A stretch of DNA of 64,000 nt, taken from contig NZ_MSIF01000020.1 of NCBI RefSeq assembly GCF_001921215.1, forward strand, positions 62,001-126,000. The letters are read 5' to 3'. Source of the DNA: Actinophytocola xinjiangensis (GTDB taxonomy: Bacteria > Actinomycetota > Actinomycetes > Mycobacteriales > Pseudonocardiaceae). Below are positions 31,790 to 40,202 of this stretch, in pieces. A model generated the notes under the pieces. It was not told the DNA's origin, ran no database searches, and saw only the letters and a list, made by a program, of their open reading frames with translations. Every line of letters starts with the position of its first letter. Within the stretch, counting starts at the first letter, position 1. The position numbers were made by a program, and so were the translations under genes.

Positions 31790-33178
31790 TCACACACCAC
31801 ACCCGGGCCGCTCGTCGGTGAACCGCTTCTTCTTCGCCCCGCCACCGGTGAGCGGATCGAGTTCGCCGACGGCCACCACCGCCACGTTGATCCGCAACCC
31901 GAGGTGGGTCTTCAGCTCGCCGGCCAGCGCGGCGGCGACCTCGTCGCGCCGCCGAGGGTCGCACGGGGACTCGACCCGGACGGTCAGCTCCTCGCGGTGG
32001 TCCTGTCCGTGCGCGGTGACGTGGTACTCGCCGTTGCTGTCCTGGCAGGCGGCGACGTACTTGCCGATCGCCTCCGGCCAGACGTTGGTACCGCGCAGCT
32101 TCACCATGTTGTCGGCACGGCCCTGGAAGTAGTCCATCTTGCGCAGCCAGCTGCCGCAGGCGCACCGCTGCCGGGGCAGCAGCCGGCTCAGGTCACCGCT
32201 GTCGAACCGCACGGTCGCCCCGCCGCGCCGCCACAGCGACGTCACCACGACCTTGCCCAACTGCCCGTCGGGCACCGGGTCCCCGGTCTCCAGGTCGACG
32301 ACCTCCACGACGAACGCGTCCTCCTGGATGTGCAGCCCACCGCGCGCCGGGCACTCGATCCCCAGGTAGGACACCTCGTTGAACCCGTAGCTCTCGTACG
32401 CCTCGACGCCCCACGCGGCGGAGATCTTCGGCCCGAGCCCGGCCGACGGGCCGGGGAAGGCACGCAGCGTGAAGTCCGCCACCGGATCCAGCCCCATCCC
32501 GGCGGCGGCCTCGGCGAGGTTGAGCAGGTGCGTGCCGAAGGTCAGCACCGACCGCACCGGGTAGTCGCGCATCAGCTCGACCTGTTTGACCGTCGGGGTG
32601 ACCGCGCCGCTGCTGGCGGTGATCTGCACGCAGCCGACCCAGCGGGCACCGGCGTCGGCGAACGGCGCGGCGGCGTGCGTGCCGTAGGTCCACGAGTTGA
32701 GCACCAGGTCACCGGGCCGCAGCCCGGCCAGCCACAGCGCGCGGCCGGTGAGCACGCCGTACATCTCCGCGTCCCACGGCACGTTCACCGTCGGCCGGGT
32801 GCGGCCGGTGGTGCCGTCGCTGAAGTACACCCGGGCGCCGGTGGACCCGTCGAGCAGGAAGTTCTGGTGCTCACCGAACGGCGGGTGCGCCTCGATGCTG
32901 GCCCGCACGGCCGCCACGTCGTAGAGCGGCGCGGCCGGCAGGTCGGCGGCGGTGCGCACCGACGCGGGGTCGAACCCGGCCCGCGCCCAGCGCCGGGCGT
33001 GGAACGGATTGGCCGACGCGCGGCGCAGTTCGGCACGCAGCCGGGCGTCGCGCAGGGCCTCCAGCTGGTCGGGTTCGGCCAGCCAGGTCGTGTCGAAGAA
33101 CGTCTCCGGCGGAGCGAACAGCTCCGTCATCTCCCGCAGGTCGATCCCACGCACCGCGCACCTCTCACTCCGAATCAT
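31790..33178 (-). CDS. Phenylacetate-CoA-ligase-like adenylating enzyme (PaaK family)
   Basis: The roughly 462-residue protein matches the PaaK branch of AMP-forming CoA ligases: NFLLDGSTGARVYFSDGTTGRTRPTV (P-loop-like region), then AAWGVEAYESYGFNEVSYLGIECPARGGLHIQEDAFVVEVVD and YFQGRADNMVKLRGTNVWPEAIGKYV. A Cys pair in RQRCACGSWL is typical. The C-terminus holds the AMP-binding lid, ending GGGAKKKRFTDERPG. ATG 33,178 overlaps the preceding stop (ATGA), but GTG 33,154 has a better ribosome site (GAGAGG), so the first eight residues are doubtful. It probably activates a ring or aryl-like acid in the pathway (inference). Confidence 0.86.
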   Translation of the reverse strand: MIRSERCAVRGIDLREMTELFAPPETFFDTTWLAEPDQLEALRDARLRAELRRASANPFHARRWARAGFDPASVRTAADLPAAPLYDVAAVRASIEAHPPFGEHQNFLLDGSTGARVYFSDGTTGRTRPTVNVPWDAEMYGVLTGRALWLAGLRPGDLVLNSWTYGTHAAAPFADAGARWVGCVQITASSGAVTPTVKQVELMRDYPVRSVLTFGTHLLNLAEAAAGMGLDPVADFTLRAFPGPSAGLGPKISAAWGVEAYESYGFNEVSYLGIECPARGGLHIQEDAFVVEVVDLETGDPVPDGQLGKVVVTSLWRRGGATVRFDSGDLSRLLPRQRCACGSWLRKMDYFQGRADNMVKLRGTNVWPEAIGKYVAACQDSNGEYHVTAHGQDHREELTVRVESPCDPRRRDEVAAALAGELKTHLGLRINVAVVAVGELDPLTGGGAKKKRFTDERPGCGV

Positions 33179-33954
33179 TCTCCGACGAACTCCGGCACCG
33201 TCCGCGAACCGAACGCCGCCAACCCGATCCGCACGTCCCGCGAACGCAGGTGCTGGCCGACCAGCACGCGTTCGACCTCCAGCGCCGCCTGTTCGCCGCC
33301 GGCGGCCAGCCCCATCCGCACCGCGCGTTTCATCGCGGCGGTGGCGACGGGGCTGCGCCGGGCGAGCAGCGCGGCCATCTCCCGCGCGTGCGCCAGCACC
33401 TCGCCGGCCGGCCGCACCGCGTTGACCAGCCCGGCGGCCAGCGCCTCGGCCGGGTCGATCGGCTCGCCGCTGAACAGCAGCCACTTCGCGCGGCGCTCGC
33501 CCACCAGCCGGGGCAACCGCTGGGTTCCGCCGCCGCCGGGCAGCAGTCCGTGCACGGCGTGCGCGTCCCCGATCCGCGCGTCCTGCGCGACCACGGCCAG
33601 GTCGCAGGCCTGCATCAGCTCGAACCCGCCGGCCAGCGCGGCCCCGTGCACGGCGGCGATCGAGGGCAGCGGGGAGCCGGTGAGCCGGTCGAAGACCCGA
33701 CCCCACAGCCCCATGAACGCCGTGAGCAGCGCCGGGTCGTCCAGGCTCGCCCCGACCGAGCCGAGGTCCGCGCCCGCGCAGAACACCGGGCCCTCGCCGC
33801 GCACCAACAACACCCGCACCTCGGGCGTGGCCTCGGCCTCGTCCAGGCACCGCTCGAAGTCGTGCAACATGGCCTGGTCGACGGCGTTGCGCCGCCGCGC
33901 CCGGTCCAGCACCAGCTCGGCGACCCGGTCTCGCCGCTCCCACCGCACGGTCAT
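33175..33954 (-). CDS. Enoyl-CoA hydratase/isomerase
   Basis: The 259-residue crotonase has GEGPVFCAGADLGSV, AAVHGAALAGGFELMQACDLAVVAQDARIGDAHAVHGLLPGGGGTQRLPRLVG (residues about 95-145, with the GGGGTQRL signature of hydratases). ATG 33,954 overlaps the stop of the flavoprotein upstream (ATGA). It acts inside the acyl-CoA operon and should hydrate or isomerise an unsaturated CoA thioester. The exact step is not assigned. Confidence 0.9.
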   Translation of the reverse strand: MTVRWERRDRVAELVLDRARRRNAVDQAMLHDFERCLDEAEATPEVRVLLVRGEGPVFCAGADLGSVGASLDDPALLTAFMGLWGRVFDRLTGSPLPSIAAVHGAALAGGFELMQACDLAVVAQDARIGDAHAVHGLLPGGGGTQRLPRLVGERRAKWLLFSGEPIDPAEALAAGLVNAVRPAGEVLAHAREMAALLARRSPVATAAMKRAVRMGLAAGGEQAALEVERVLVGQHLRSRDVRIGLAAFGSRTVPEFVGE

Positions 33955-35027
33955 GACGCGCCGGCCAGTCGCTCGGTGGCGGCCAGGTAGTCCTCGGCCA
34001 TCGCGCGGACGACCTCGGCCGCCGGCGCCACGGCGTTCATCAGCCCCACTCCCTGCCCGACGAAGTACGTCACCAAGGCCATCGCCTCCTCGTTCCCCTT
34101 GTCCGCCAACGTGTCCAGTCGCCGTAGGACGGGTTCGGCCAGCAGTCCCTGCACCGGCATCGGCAGCGCCGCCGGCCCCGTGGACCACGCACTGGTCCAC
34201 GCCGACGCCAGCTGGCGGGCGGGTTTACCGGTCCGCGCGGTCGAGCGCACGGTGTCCCGGGAGGACGCCGCCAGCAGCTTGCGCACGGTCGAGGCCGGCA
34301 GGCCGGCCTCGCGGGTCGTGAGCCACACCGATCCGGTCCACGCGCCGGCCGCCCCCAGGGCCACGGCCGCGGCGACCTGCCGGCCGGTGACGATCCCGCC
34401 GGCCGCCAGCACCGGTACCGGCGCCACCGCCTCGACGACCTCGGGCACGAGGACCATCGTGGACACCTCGCCGGTGTGCCCGCCGGCCTCGGTTCCCTGG
34501 GCCACCACCACATCGACGCCGGCGCGGACCTGGGCCAGCGCGTGCTCGCGCGACCCGACCAGCGCCGCGACCGGCACACCGGTGGCCTTCGCCCGGCGGA
34601 TCATCGACGGCGGCGGCACGCCAAGGGCGTTGGCGACCAGCCGGACCGGGTGGTCGAACACGACGTCGAGCAGTTCCTCCCCCAGGCCCTCACGCACGGT
34701 CGGGCGGCCGGCGAGCAGGGCGTCGTCGACGGTCAGGTCGATGCCGTGCGCGGCCAGCAGGTCCGCGACGAACGCCCGGTGCCCGGCCGGCACGACCAGC
34801 TCGGGTCCGCTGGCGTAACTGGTGGGGATGATCACGTCCGCGCCGTAGGGCCGGCCGCCGACGTGCTCGTCGATCCACGTCAGCTCCTGGTCGAGCTGCT
34901 CGGGGGTGAACGTCTGCGCGCCGAGCACCCCGAACCCGCCGGCGTTGGTCACCGCCGCGACCACGTCCCGGCAGTGGCTGAACGCCACCAGCGGGAAGTC
35001 CACCCCCAGCAGCTCGCGCAGGCTCAC
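33951..35027 (-). CDS. Nitronate monooxygenase-family flavoprotein
   Basis: This 358-residue FMN-binding TIM barrel of the 2-nitropropane dioxygenase family starts VSLRELLGVDFPLVAFSHCRDVVAAVTNAGGFGVLGAQTFTPEQL. FMN-binding segments are VVVAQGTEAGGHTG (about 193-206) and PVLAAGGIVTGRQVAAAVALGAAGAWTGSVWL. Known relatives in CoA catabolism include IpdC of mycobacterial steroid-ring degradation, and this context (acyl-CoA operon) favours such a role over nitroalkane oxidation. GTG 35,027 overlaps the AtuA-family stop and has GGAGGGG upstream. Confidence 0.85.
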   Translation of the reverse strand: MSLRELLGVDFPLVAFSHCRDVVAAVTNAGGFGVLGAQTFTPEQLDQELTWIDEHVGGRPYGADVIIPTSYASGPELVVPAGHRAFVADLLAAHGIDLTVDDALLAGRPTVREGLGEELLDVVFDHPVRLVANALGVPPPSMIRRAKATGVPVAALVGSREHALAQVRAGVDVVVAQGTEAGGHTGEVSTMVLVPEVVEAVAPVPVLAAGGIVTGRQVAAAVALGAAGAWTGSVWLTTREAGLPASTVRKLLAASSRDTVRSTARTGKPARQLASAWTSAWSTGPAALPMPVQGLLAEPVLRRLDTLADKGNEEAMALVTYFVGQGVGLMNAVAPAAEVVRAMAEDYLAATERLAGAS

Positions 35028-36685
35028 GACCCCTCCAGCAGCGCCGCCGGCAGCTCGACGGTCCCGGCGCGCAGGAGTTCACCGAGGCTCTTGGCCTGCG
35101 GGTCGAGCGCCGGGTTGGCCGACGCGCCGCCTCCGAGCAGCCCCCGCACGACGAAGTTCAGCGCGAACAGCCGGGGCAGCTCGTGCCGGTGGACGGTCAG
35201 GCCACGGGTGCCGGGCAGCAGCGCGGTGAACCGCTCGACGGTCAGGTGGCCGGCCAGCCAGGCGTAGGCGTCGGCGTCGCGGCCCCACACGCCGACGTTG
35301 GCGTCGCCGCCCTTGTCGCCCGACCGCGCGCCGAACACGGTCCCGAGCGGCGCGCGGACCACCGGCCCGCCCGGCGGGTCGGCCGGCGGCGGTGGGGTGA
35401 GGTCGACGGTGAACGGGTCGGCCGGGTGGGCCAGCGGCACGGTCGTGCGTTGCCCGCCGGGCCCGACGACGACCTGCTCGACGGTGTCGGCCGCCACCAG
35501 CACCGACCGGGTCACCGTGTAGGCGCTGGCCGCGCGGGGCGGGTCGAGCAGGAAGAAACCGGGGTAGCTCGCCAGTCCCAGTTCGACGGCGGCGGCGGTG
35601 AACGACCGGCCGACGGCGGCGGGGTCACGGCCCTGGACGGTCACCCGCAACCCGGTCCCGGACACCAGGTCGACGTGCACGGCGTCGAACAGGTCCCTGT
35701 CGAGCCGGGCGAACAGCCCGCGTTCCACGAGGTCGGCCTTGCGTTCGATGTCCAGGCCGACGAGCGGGAAGGTGATCGTGTTGCGGTAGCCGCCCTCGAC
35801 GTTGACGCAGACCTTCGCCGTCGGGGGCGGCGGTTCGCCGCGCACGCCACGCACCCGTACCCGGTCCGGACCGTCCTGGGTGAGGTCGACGGAGTCGAAG
35901 CGCGCGGTCACGTCGGGGGTGAGGTAGCGCGGGGAGTCGATCTCGTAGACCAGCTGGGAGGTGACCGTGCCGACCGAGACCAGGCCGCCGGTGCCCGGGT
36001 GTTTGGTCACCACGAACTCGCCGTTCTCGGCGATCTCGACGATCGGGAAGCCGGGGTCGATCGGGTCACGGACCTCGTCGAGGAACGGGTAGTTGCCGCC
36101 GGTGGCCTGGCAGCCGCACTCGATGACGTGGCCGGCGACGACCGCGCCGGCGAGCCGGTCCCAGTCGGTGCGGCCCCAGCCGTGGTGGAAGGCGGCCGGG
36201 CCGACGGTCAGCGCCGCGTCGGTCACCCGGGGGCAGACCACGACGTCCGCCCCCTGGCGCAACGCCTCGACGATCGCCCACGATCCCAGGTAGACGTTCG
36301 CCGTGAGGACGTCCCGACCGTCCACAGTGCCCAACCGACCGGTCAGGTCGTCACCCTCGATGTGGACGATCGTCGCGGTGAGACCGAGGCGGGCGGTCAG
36401 CTCCCGCAGTCGTGCGGCGAGGCCGGCGGGGTTGAGGCCGCCGGCGTTGGCGACGATCCGCACGCCCTTGTCCAGGGCCGTACCGAGAACCTGTTCCATC
36501 TGCCCGAGGAAGGTGGTCGCGTACCCGGCCTCGGGGTCGCGGCGCCTGGCCTTCCCGAGGATCGCCATGGTCAGCTCGGCCAGGTAGTCGCCGGTGAGGT
36601 AGTCGATCGGGCCGCCGGCGAGCTGCTCGGCGGCGGCGCCGAACCGGTCGCCGTAGAAGCCGGAACAGTTGGCGATGCGCACCAT
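35024..36685 (-). CDS. AtuA-family (acyclic terpene utilisation, DUF1446) protein
   Basis: The 553-residue protein begins VRIANCSGFYGDRFGAAAEQLAGGPIDYLTGDYLAELTMAILGKAR and continues with RIVANAGGLNPAGLA and VVCPRVTDAALTVGPAAFHHGW, the hallmarks of AtuA/DUF1446. AtuA is needed for citronellol/geraniol catabolism in Pseudomonas, but its reaction is not settled. Residues 455-550 (VRAPLGTVFGARSGDKGGDANVGVWG) form the second conserved domain. It is adjacent to a biotin-dependent carboxylase, as in atu clusters. ATG 36,685 directly follows the hydratase stop (TGAATG). Confidence 0.9.
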   Translation of the reverse strand: MVRIANCSGFYGDRFGAAAEQLAGGPIDYLTGDYLAELTMAILGKARRRDPEAGYATTFLGQMEQVLGTALDKGVRIVANAGGLNPAGLAARLRELTARLGLTATIVHIEGDDLTGRLGTVDGRDVLTANVYLGSWAIVEALRQGADVVVCPRVTDAALTVGPAAFHHGWGRTDWDRLAGAVVAGHVIECGCQATGGNYPFLDEVRDPIDPGFPIVEIAENGEFVVTKHPGTGGLVSVGTVTSQLVYEIDSPRYLTPDVTARFDSVDLTQDGPDRVRVRGVRGEPPPPTAKVCVNVEGGYRNTITFPLVGLDIERKADLVERGLFARLDRDLFDAVHVDLVSGTGLRVTVQGRDPAAVGRSFTAAAVELGLASYPGFFLLDPPRAASAYTVTRSVLVAADTVEQVVVGPGGQRTTVPLAHPADPFTVDLTPPPPADPPGGPVVRAPLGTVFGARSGDKGGDANVGVWGRDADAYAWLAGHLTVERFTALLPGTRGLTVHRHELPRLFALNFVVRGLLGGGASANPALDPQAKSLGELLRAGTVELPAALLEGS

Positions 36686-37447
36686 TCAGTCCACCACCCA
36701 ACTCGGGTCCCGCTTGTCCGCGAACGCCGCGAGCCCCTCGGCGACCTCGGCCGAGCGGAACCGTCGCCGGGACAGCTCGGCCATCTCGGCCAGCGCGCGT
36801 TCCAGTGGCAGCTCGCCGATCCGCCGGATCATCGGTTTGATCCCCGCCAGCGCCAGCGGCCCGCCCCGGCGCAGCATGTCCACGTACCGCGCGACCTCGT
36901 CGTCGAGCGCGTCGCCGGGGACCGCGCGGTTGACCAGCCCGACCTCGGCCGCGCGGGCGGCGGTGACGTTCTCGCCGGTCAGGAACAGTTCGAGGGCCGC
37001 CCTCGGCGCGAGCCGGGGCAGGCAGGTCACGGCGATCATGGCCGGCAACGCCCCGATCCGAACCTCGGCGAACCCGAAGGTGGCGGTGTCCGGGGCGACC
37101 GCGATGTCACAGGCGCTGACCAGCCCGAGTCCCCCGGCGCGAGCGTGCCCGTTGACCCGGCACACGACCGGCTTGGGCGAGTCCCAGAGCCGGGTCAGCG
37201 TGTCGATCATCAACTCCGGCCCGAGGGCGTTCCCGGCGCGCTGCTCGGCGAGATCGGCGCCCGAACAGAACACCGGACCGGTGCCGGTGAGCACGACGAC
37301 CCGCACGGCCGGATCGGCCAGCGCCGCACGCAGCCCGGCGTTGAGCTGGGTCTGGAGTGGGGCGGACAGGGCGTTGCGGTTGTGCGGCGAGTCGAGCGTG
37401 AGCGTCCCGACCCCACCCACCGACCGGTAGCCGACCAGCTCAACCAC
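36686..37447 (-). CDS. Enoyl-CoA hydratase/isomerase
   Basis: The 253-residue crotonase has SPHNRNALSAPLQTQLNAGLRAAL, TGTGPVFCSGADLAEQRAG, VNGHARAGGLGLVSACDIAVAPDTATFGFAEVRIG. The second-segment Glu is kept (FAEVRIGALPA). In the Atu and Liu pathways the hydratase acts on the carboxylated glutaconyl-CoA, and this gene's position between the AtuA homologue and the carboxylase suits that (inference). GTG 37,447 overlaps the end of the TIGR03084 gene. Confidence 0.9.
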   Translation of the reverse strand: MVELVGYRSVGGVGTLTLDSPHNRNALSAPLQTQLNAGLRAALADPAVRVVVLTGTGPVFCSGADLAEQRAGNALGPELMIDTLTRLWDSPKPVVCRVNGHARAGGLGLVSACDIAVAPDTATFGFAEVRIGALPAMIAVTCLPRLAPRAALELFLTGENVTAARAAEVGLVNRAVPGDALDDEVARYVDMLRRGGPLALAGIKPMIRRIGELPLERALAEMAELSRRRFRSAEVAEGLAAFADKRDPSWVVD

Positions 37448-38234
37448 CGTGACCTCCCGGTGCGCGGCCCGACCCCGGCGGGCCGGCGAACGCCTGCGCG
37501 ATCGGCAACCACCGCCGCGCCACCGGCCCGGTCACGGTCAGCCCGGCGTCGTCGACGTGTCGTCGTTGGGTGACGACCAGGCAGAAGTCCAGCGCGCGTC
37601 CGGTGACCCGGTCCTCGGCCCCGTCCGGCCCGAACGTGACCACCGCCCCCGACGGCAGGTCCAGCTCGACCCGCACCGGCGCGTCCGGCGGCGCCTGCCC
37701 GTGCGCGCGGAAGGCGTAGGGCAGCGCCCGCACCCCCAGGCGCGCGACGTGTCGCAGCCGGTCGGTCTCCTGTGCGGGCAGTCCGAACGTGTCCCGGACG
37801 TCCTGGCCGTGCGCCCAGGTCTCCATCACCCGCGCCGACACCATCGACAGCACCGACATCGTCGTGTCGTGCCAGGCGATCCGGCCAGGGCCGGCGGCCA
37901 GCGCGGCCTGCCGGAACCGCAGCGACCACTCGCGCCAGTGGGCCAGCACCTCGGCGGGTTCGCGTTCCCGGCCGCGCCGGACCACGTCCTGGGCGTAGGC
38001 CGGCACGTCCCGCAGCGCCCGCGCGTTCTCCTCGGCGTAGACCTCGGGCTCCGCGCACGCCCTGGCCGCCTCCCCGTCGAACCACCCCAGATGCCAGACC
38101 TGGTCGCGCACGTCCCAGCCCCGGGCCGGCGTCGGCCGCGACCACTCCCGCGCCGGCAGCCCGGCCAGCACCACGTCCAACGCGGCGCACTCGTCGCGCA
38201 GGTCGGCGAGCAGCTCCTCGAACGGGGCGGTCAC
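37440..38234 (-). CDS. TIGR03084-family mycothiol-type metal-binding protein
   Basis: The 264-residue DinB-like protein contains WDVRDQVWHLGWFDGEAARACAEP (His in helix 2) and MVSARVMETWAHGQDVRDTFG (His in HGQDV), the metal-ligand pattern of mycothiol-dependent maleylpyruvate-isomerase-like proteins; the C-terminal half carries the TIGR03084 domain. It is embedded between carboxylase and hydratase genes with ATGA-type overlaps on the upstream side, so it is part of the pathway. A mycothiol-dependent isomerisation or detoxification step is plausible but unproven. Confidence 0.85.
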   Translation of the reverse strand: MTAPFEELLADLRDECAALDVVLAGLPAREWSRPTPARGWDVRDQVWHLGWFDGEAARACAEPEVYAEENARALRDVPAYAQDVVRRGREREPAEVLAHWREWSLRFRQAALAAGPGRIAWHDTTMSVLSMVSARVMETWAHGQDVRDTFGLPAQETDRLRHVARLGVRALPYAFRAHGQAPPDAPVRVELDLPSGAVVTFGPDGAEDRVTGRALDFCLVVTQRRHVDDAGLTVTGPVARRWLPIAQAFAGPPGSGRAPGGHGG

Positions 38235-40198
38235 GCGTCACCGACCGGGACCAGCACGGCGAGGACCTCGTCGGTGGCGACCGTGGCGCCCGGTGCCGTC
38301 AGCACCCGCTCGACGACCCCGTCGGCCGGGGCGGTGAGCCGGTGCTCCATCTTCATCGCCTCGATCACCACGATCGTCTGGCCCTCCCGGACCCGGTCGC
38401 CCTGCGCCACCTCCAGCGCGCTGACCAGGCCGTGCATCGGCGCGGTCAGCCCGCCCGGCACCACCTGCGCCTCCCGGCCGGGGAACCGGGGCAGCACCAC
38501 CAGCTCGACCTCGTGGTCCCGGTCGGCCACCCACACCCGGTCACCGTCGGCGACCACCGAGCGCACGTCGCGCACGCCGTCGATCTCCACGTCCAGCAGC
38601 GGCGGCGCCCAGCCGTGCACCCGCGCCCGCAGCTCCCGCCCGTCGACCTCGGCCACCACCGTGCCGTCGCGGCCGGTCCACAGGCTGGTCGTCAGCTCGG
38701 TGTCCCTGTGGCGGTAGCCGGTGACCTGGCCCTGCGACCGGTTGTTGCGGTACCCGGCCGGCAGCGACCTCGGGATGGCCCGCCCGTCGGGCAGCCCCGC
38801 CAGGTGCCGCTCCCGGTCGGCCAGCGCCGCGCTCAACGCGGCCGCCCGCAGCTGGTCGGCCGACGGGGTCGCCACCCGCGCCGGGCGGTGGGTGTCCAGG
38901 AAGTCGGTGGTCGTGTCGCCGGCCAGGAACGCCTCGTGCGCCAGGATGGCGACCAGCAGGTCGCGGTTGGTGGCCACGCCGTGCACCCGCAGTCGCCGCA
39001 GCGCCCGCTCCAGCCGCCGCACCGCCTCGCCCCGGGTCGGCCCGTGCGCGATCACCTTGGCCAGCATGGGATCGAAGTGCGGGCCGACCACCGAACCACG
39101 CTCCACCCCGGAGTCCACGCGCACCCCGTCGGGCTCGGCCCACTCGACGATCGTTCCGGTCTGCGGCAGGAAGTCGTGGTCCTCGGCGTAGAGCCGCACC
39201 TCCACGGCGTGGCCGCGCAGCGGCACCCGCGCCGGCAGTTCCAACGGGTCGCCCTGGGCCACCAGCAGCTGTTGGCGCACCAGGTCGACCCCGGTGACCA
39301 GCTCGGTCACCGGGTGCTCGACCTGAAGCCGGGTGTTCATCTCCAGGAAGTGGTAGGACCCGTCGGCACCGACGATGAACTCGACGGTCCCCGCGCCCTG
39401 GTAGCCGACCGCCTGCCCGGCCGCGACCGCCGCCGCGCACATCGCCGCCCGCAGGTCGGGGTCCACGAACGGCGACGGGCACTCCTCGACGATCTTCTGG
39501 TGCCGGCGCTGGATCGAGCACTCCCGCTCGTGGAGGTGGCGCACCGTGCCGTGCGCGTCGCCCAGGATCTGCACCTCGATGTGCCGCCCGCCGGGCACGA
39601 AACGTTCCAGGAACACGGTGTCGTCGCCGAACGCGCCGGCCGACTCGCGCCGCGCCGCGGTCACGGCCTCGGTCAGGTCGTCCTCGCTGGTGACGATCCG
39701 CATGCCCTTCCCGCCGCCGCCGGCCGAGGCCTTGACGATCAGCGGGTAGCCCACGGTCCTGGCCGCCTCCACCACGTCCGCGCCGGCCGCCGCCCTCGGC
39801 AGGGTCGGCACGCCGGCCGCCGCCATGGTCTCCAGCGCGGTCAGCTTGTCGCCCATCGCGGCGATCGCCGAGGGCGACGGGCCGACCCAGGTCAGCCCGG
39901 CCTCGCCGACGGCCGTGGCGAACGCGGCGTTCTCCGACAGGAACCCGTAGCCGGGGTGGACGGCGTCGGCGCCGGTGCGCCGGGCGGCGGCCAGCAGCTT
40001 CGCGGAGTCCAGATAGGTCTGCGCGCCGGTGGACCCGCCCAGGGGCACCGCCCGGTCGGCCTCGCGCACGAACGGCGCGCCGGCGTCCGGGTCGGCGTAG
40101 CCGACGGTGGTGTCGATGCCCATCCGCCGGGCGGTGCGGATGACCCGCCGGGCGATCTCGCCCCGGTTGGCGACGAACAGGGTGCGGATGATGCTCAC
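38231..40198 (-). CDS. Acyl-CoA carboxylase biotin carboxylase + BCCP subunit
   Basis: The 655-residue alpha subunit has an N-terminal biotin carboxylase (1-450: RTLFVANRGEIARRVIRTARRMGI, ATP-grasp GGGGKGMRIV, HIEVQILGDAHG, EMNTRLQVEHPVTE). A middle domain follows, and the C-terminus is a BCCP with biotinyl Lys at about 616 in VIEAMKMEHRL. This single-chain layout is that of MccA/LiuD/AtuF-type carboxylases. GTG 40,198 begins 7 nt before the carboxyltransferase stop position on this strand. With the next gene it should form a biotin-dependent carboxylase for a branched enoyl-CoA (geranyl-, methylcrotonyl- or similar). Confidence 0.93.
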   Translation of the reverse strand: MSIIRTLFVANRGEIARRVIRTARRMGIDTTVGYADPDAGAPFVREADRAVPLGGSTGAQTYLDSAKLLAAARRTGADAVHPGYGFLSENAAFATAVGEAGLTWVGPSPSAIAAMGDKLTALETMAAAGVPTLPRAAAGADVVEAARTVGYPLIVKASAGGGGKGMRIVTSEDDLTEAVTAARRESAGAFGDDTVFLERFVPGGRHIEVQILGDAHGTVRHLHERECSIQRRHQKIVEECPSPFVDPDLRAAMCAAAVAAGQAVGYQGAGTVEFIVGADGSYHFLEMNTRLQVEHPVTELVTGVDLVRQQLLVAQGDPLELPARVPLRGHAVEVRLYAEDHDFLPQTGTIVEWAEPDGVRVDSGVERGSVVGPHFDPMLAKVIAHGPTRGEAVRRLERALRRLRVHGVATNRDLLVAILAHEAFLAGDTTTDFLDTHRPARVATPSADQLRAAALSAALADRERHLAGLPDGRAIPRSLPAGYRNNRSQGQVTGYRHRDTELTTSLWTGRDGTVVAEVDGRELRARVHGWAPPLLDVEIDGVRDVRSVVADGDRVWVADRDHEVELVVLPRFPGREAQVVPGGLTAPMHGLVSALEVAQGDRVREGQTIVVIEAMKMEHRLTAPADGVVERVLTAPGATVATDEVLAVLVPVGDA

Positions 40199-40202
40199 GC
40201 CG

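Noticed and set aside
35298..37573. Plus-strand open frames opposite the AtuA and hydratase genes
   Set aside because: Third-position GC pattern and motifs favour the minus strand; these products have no signature.
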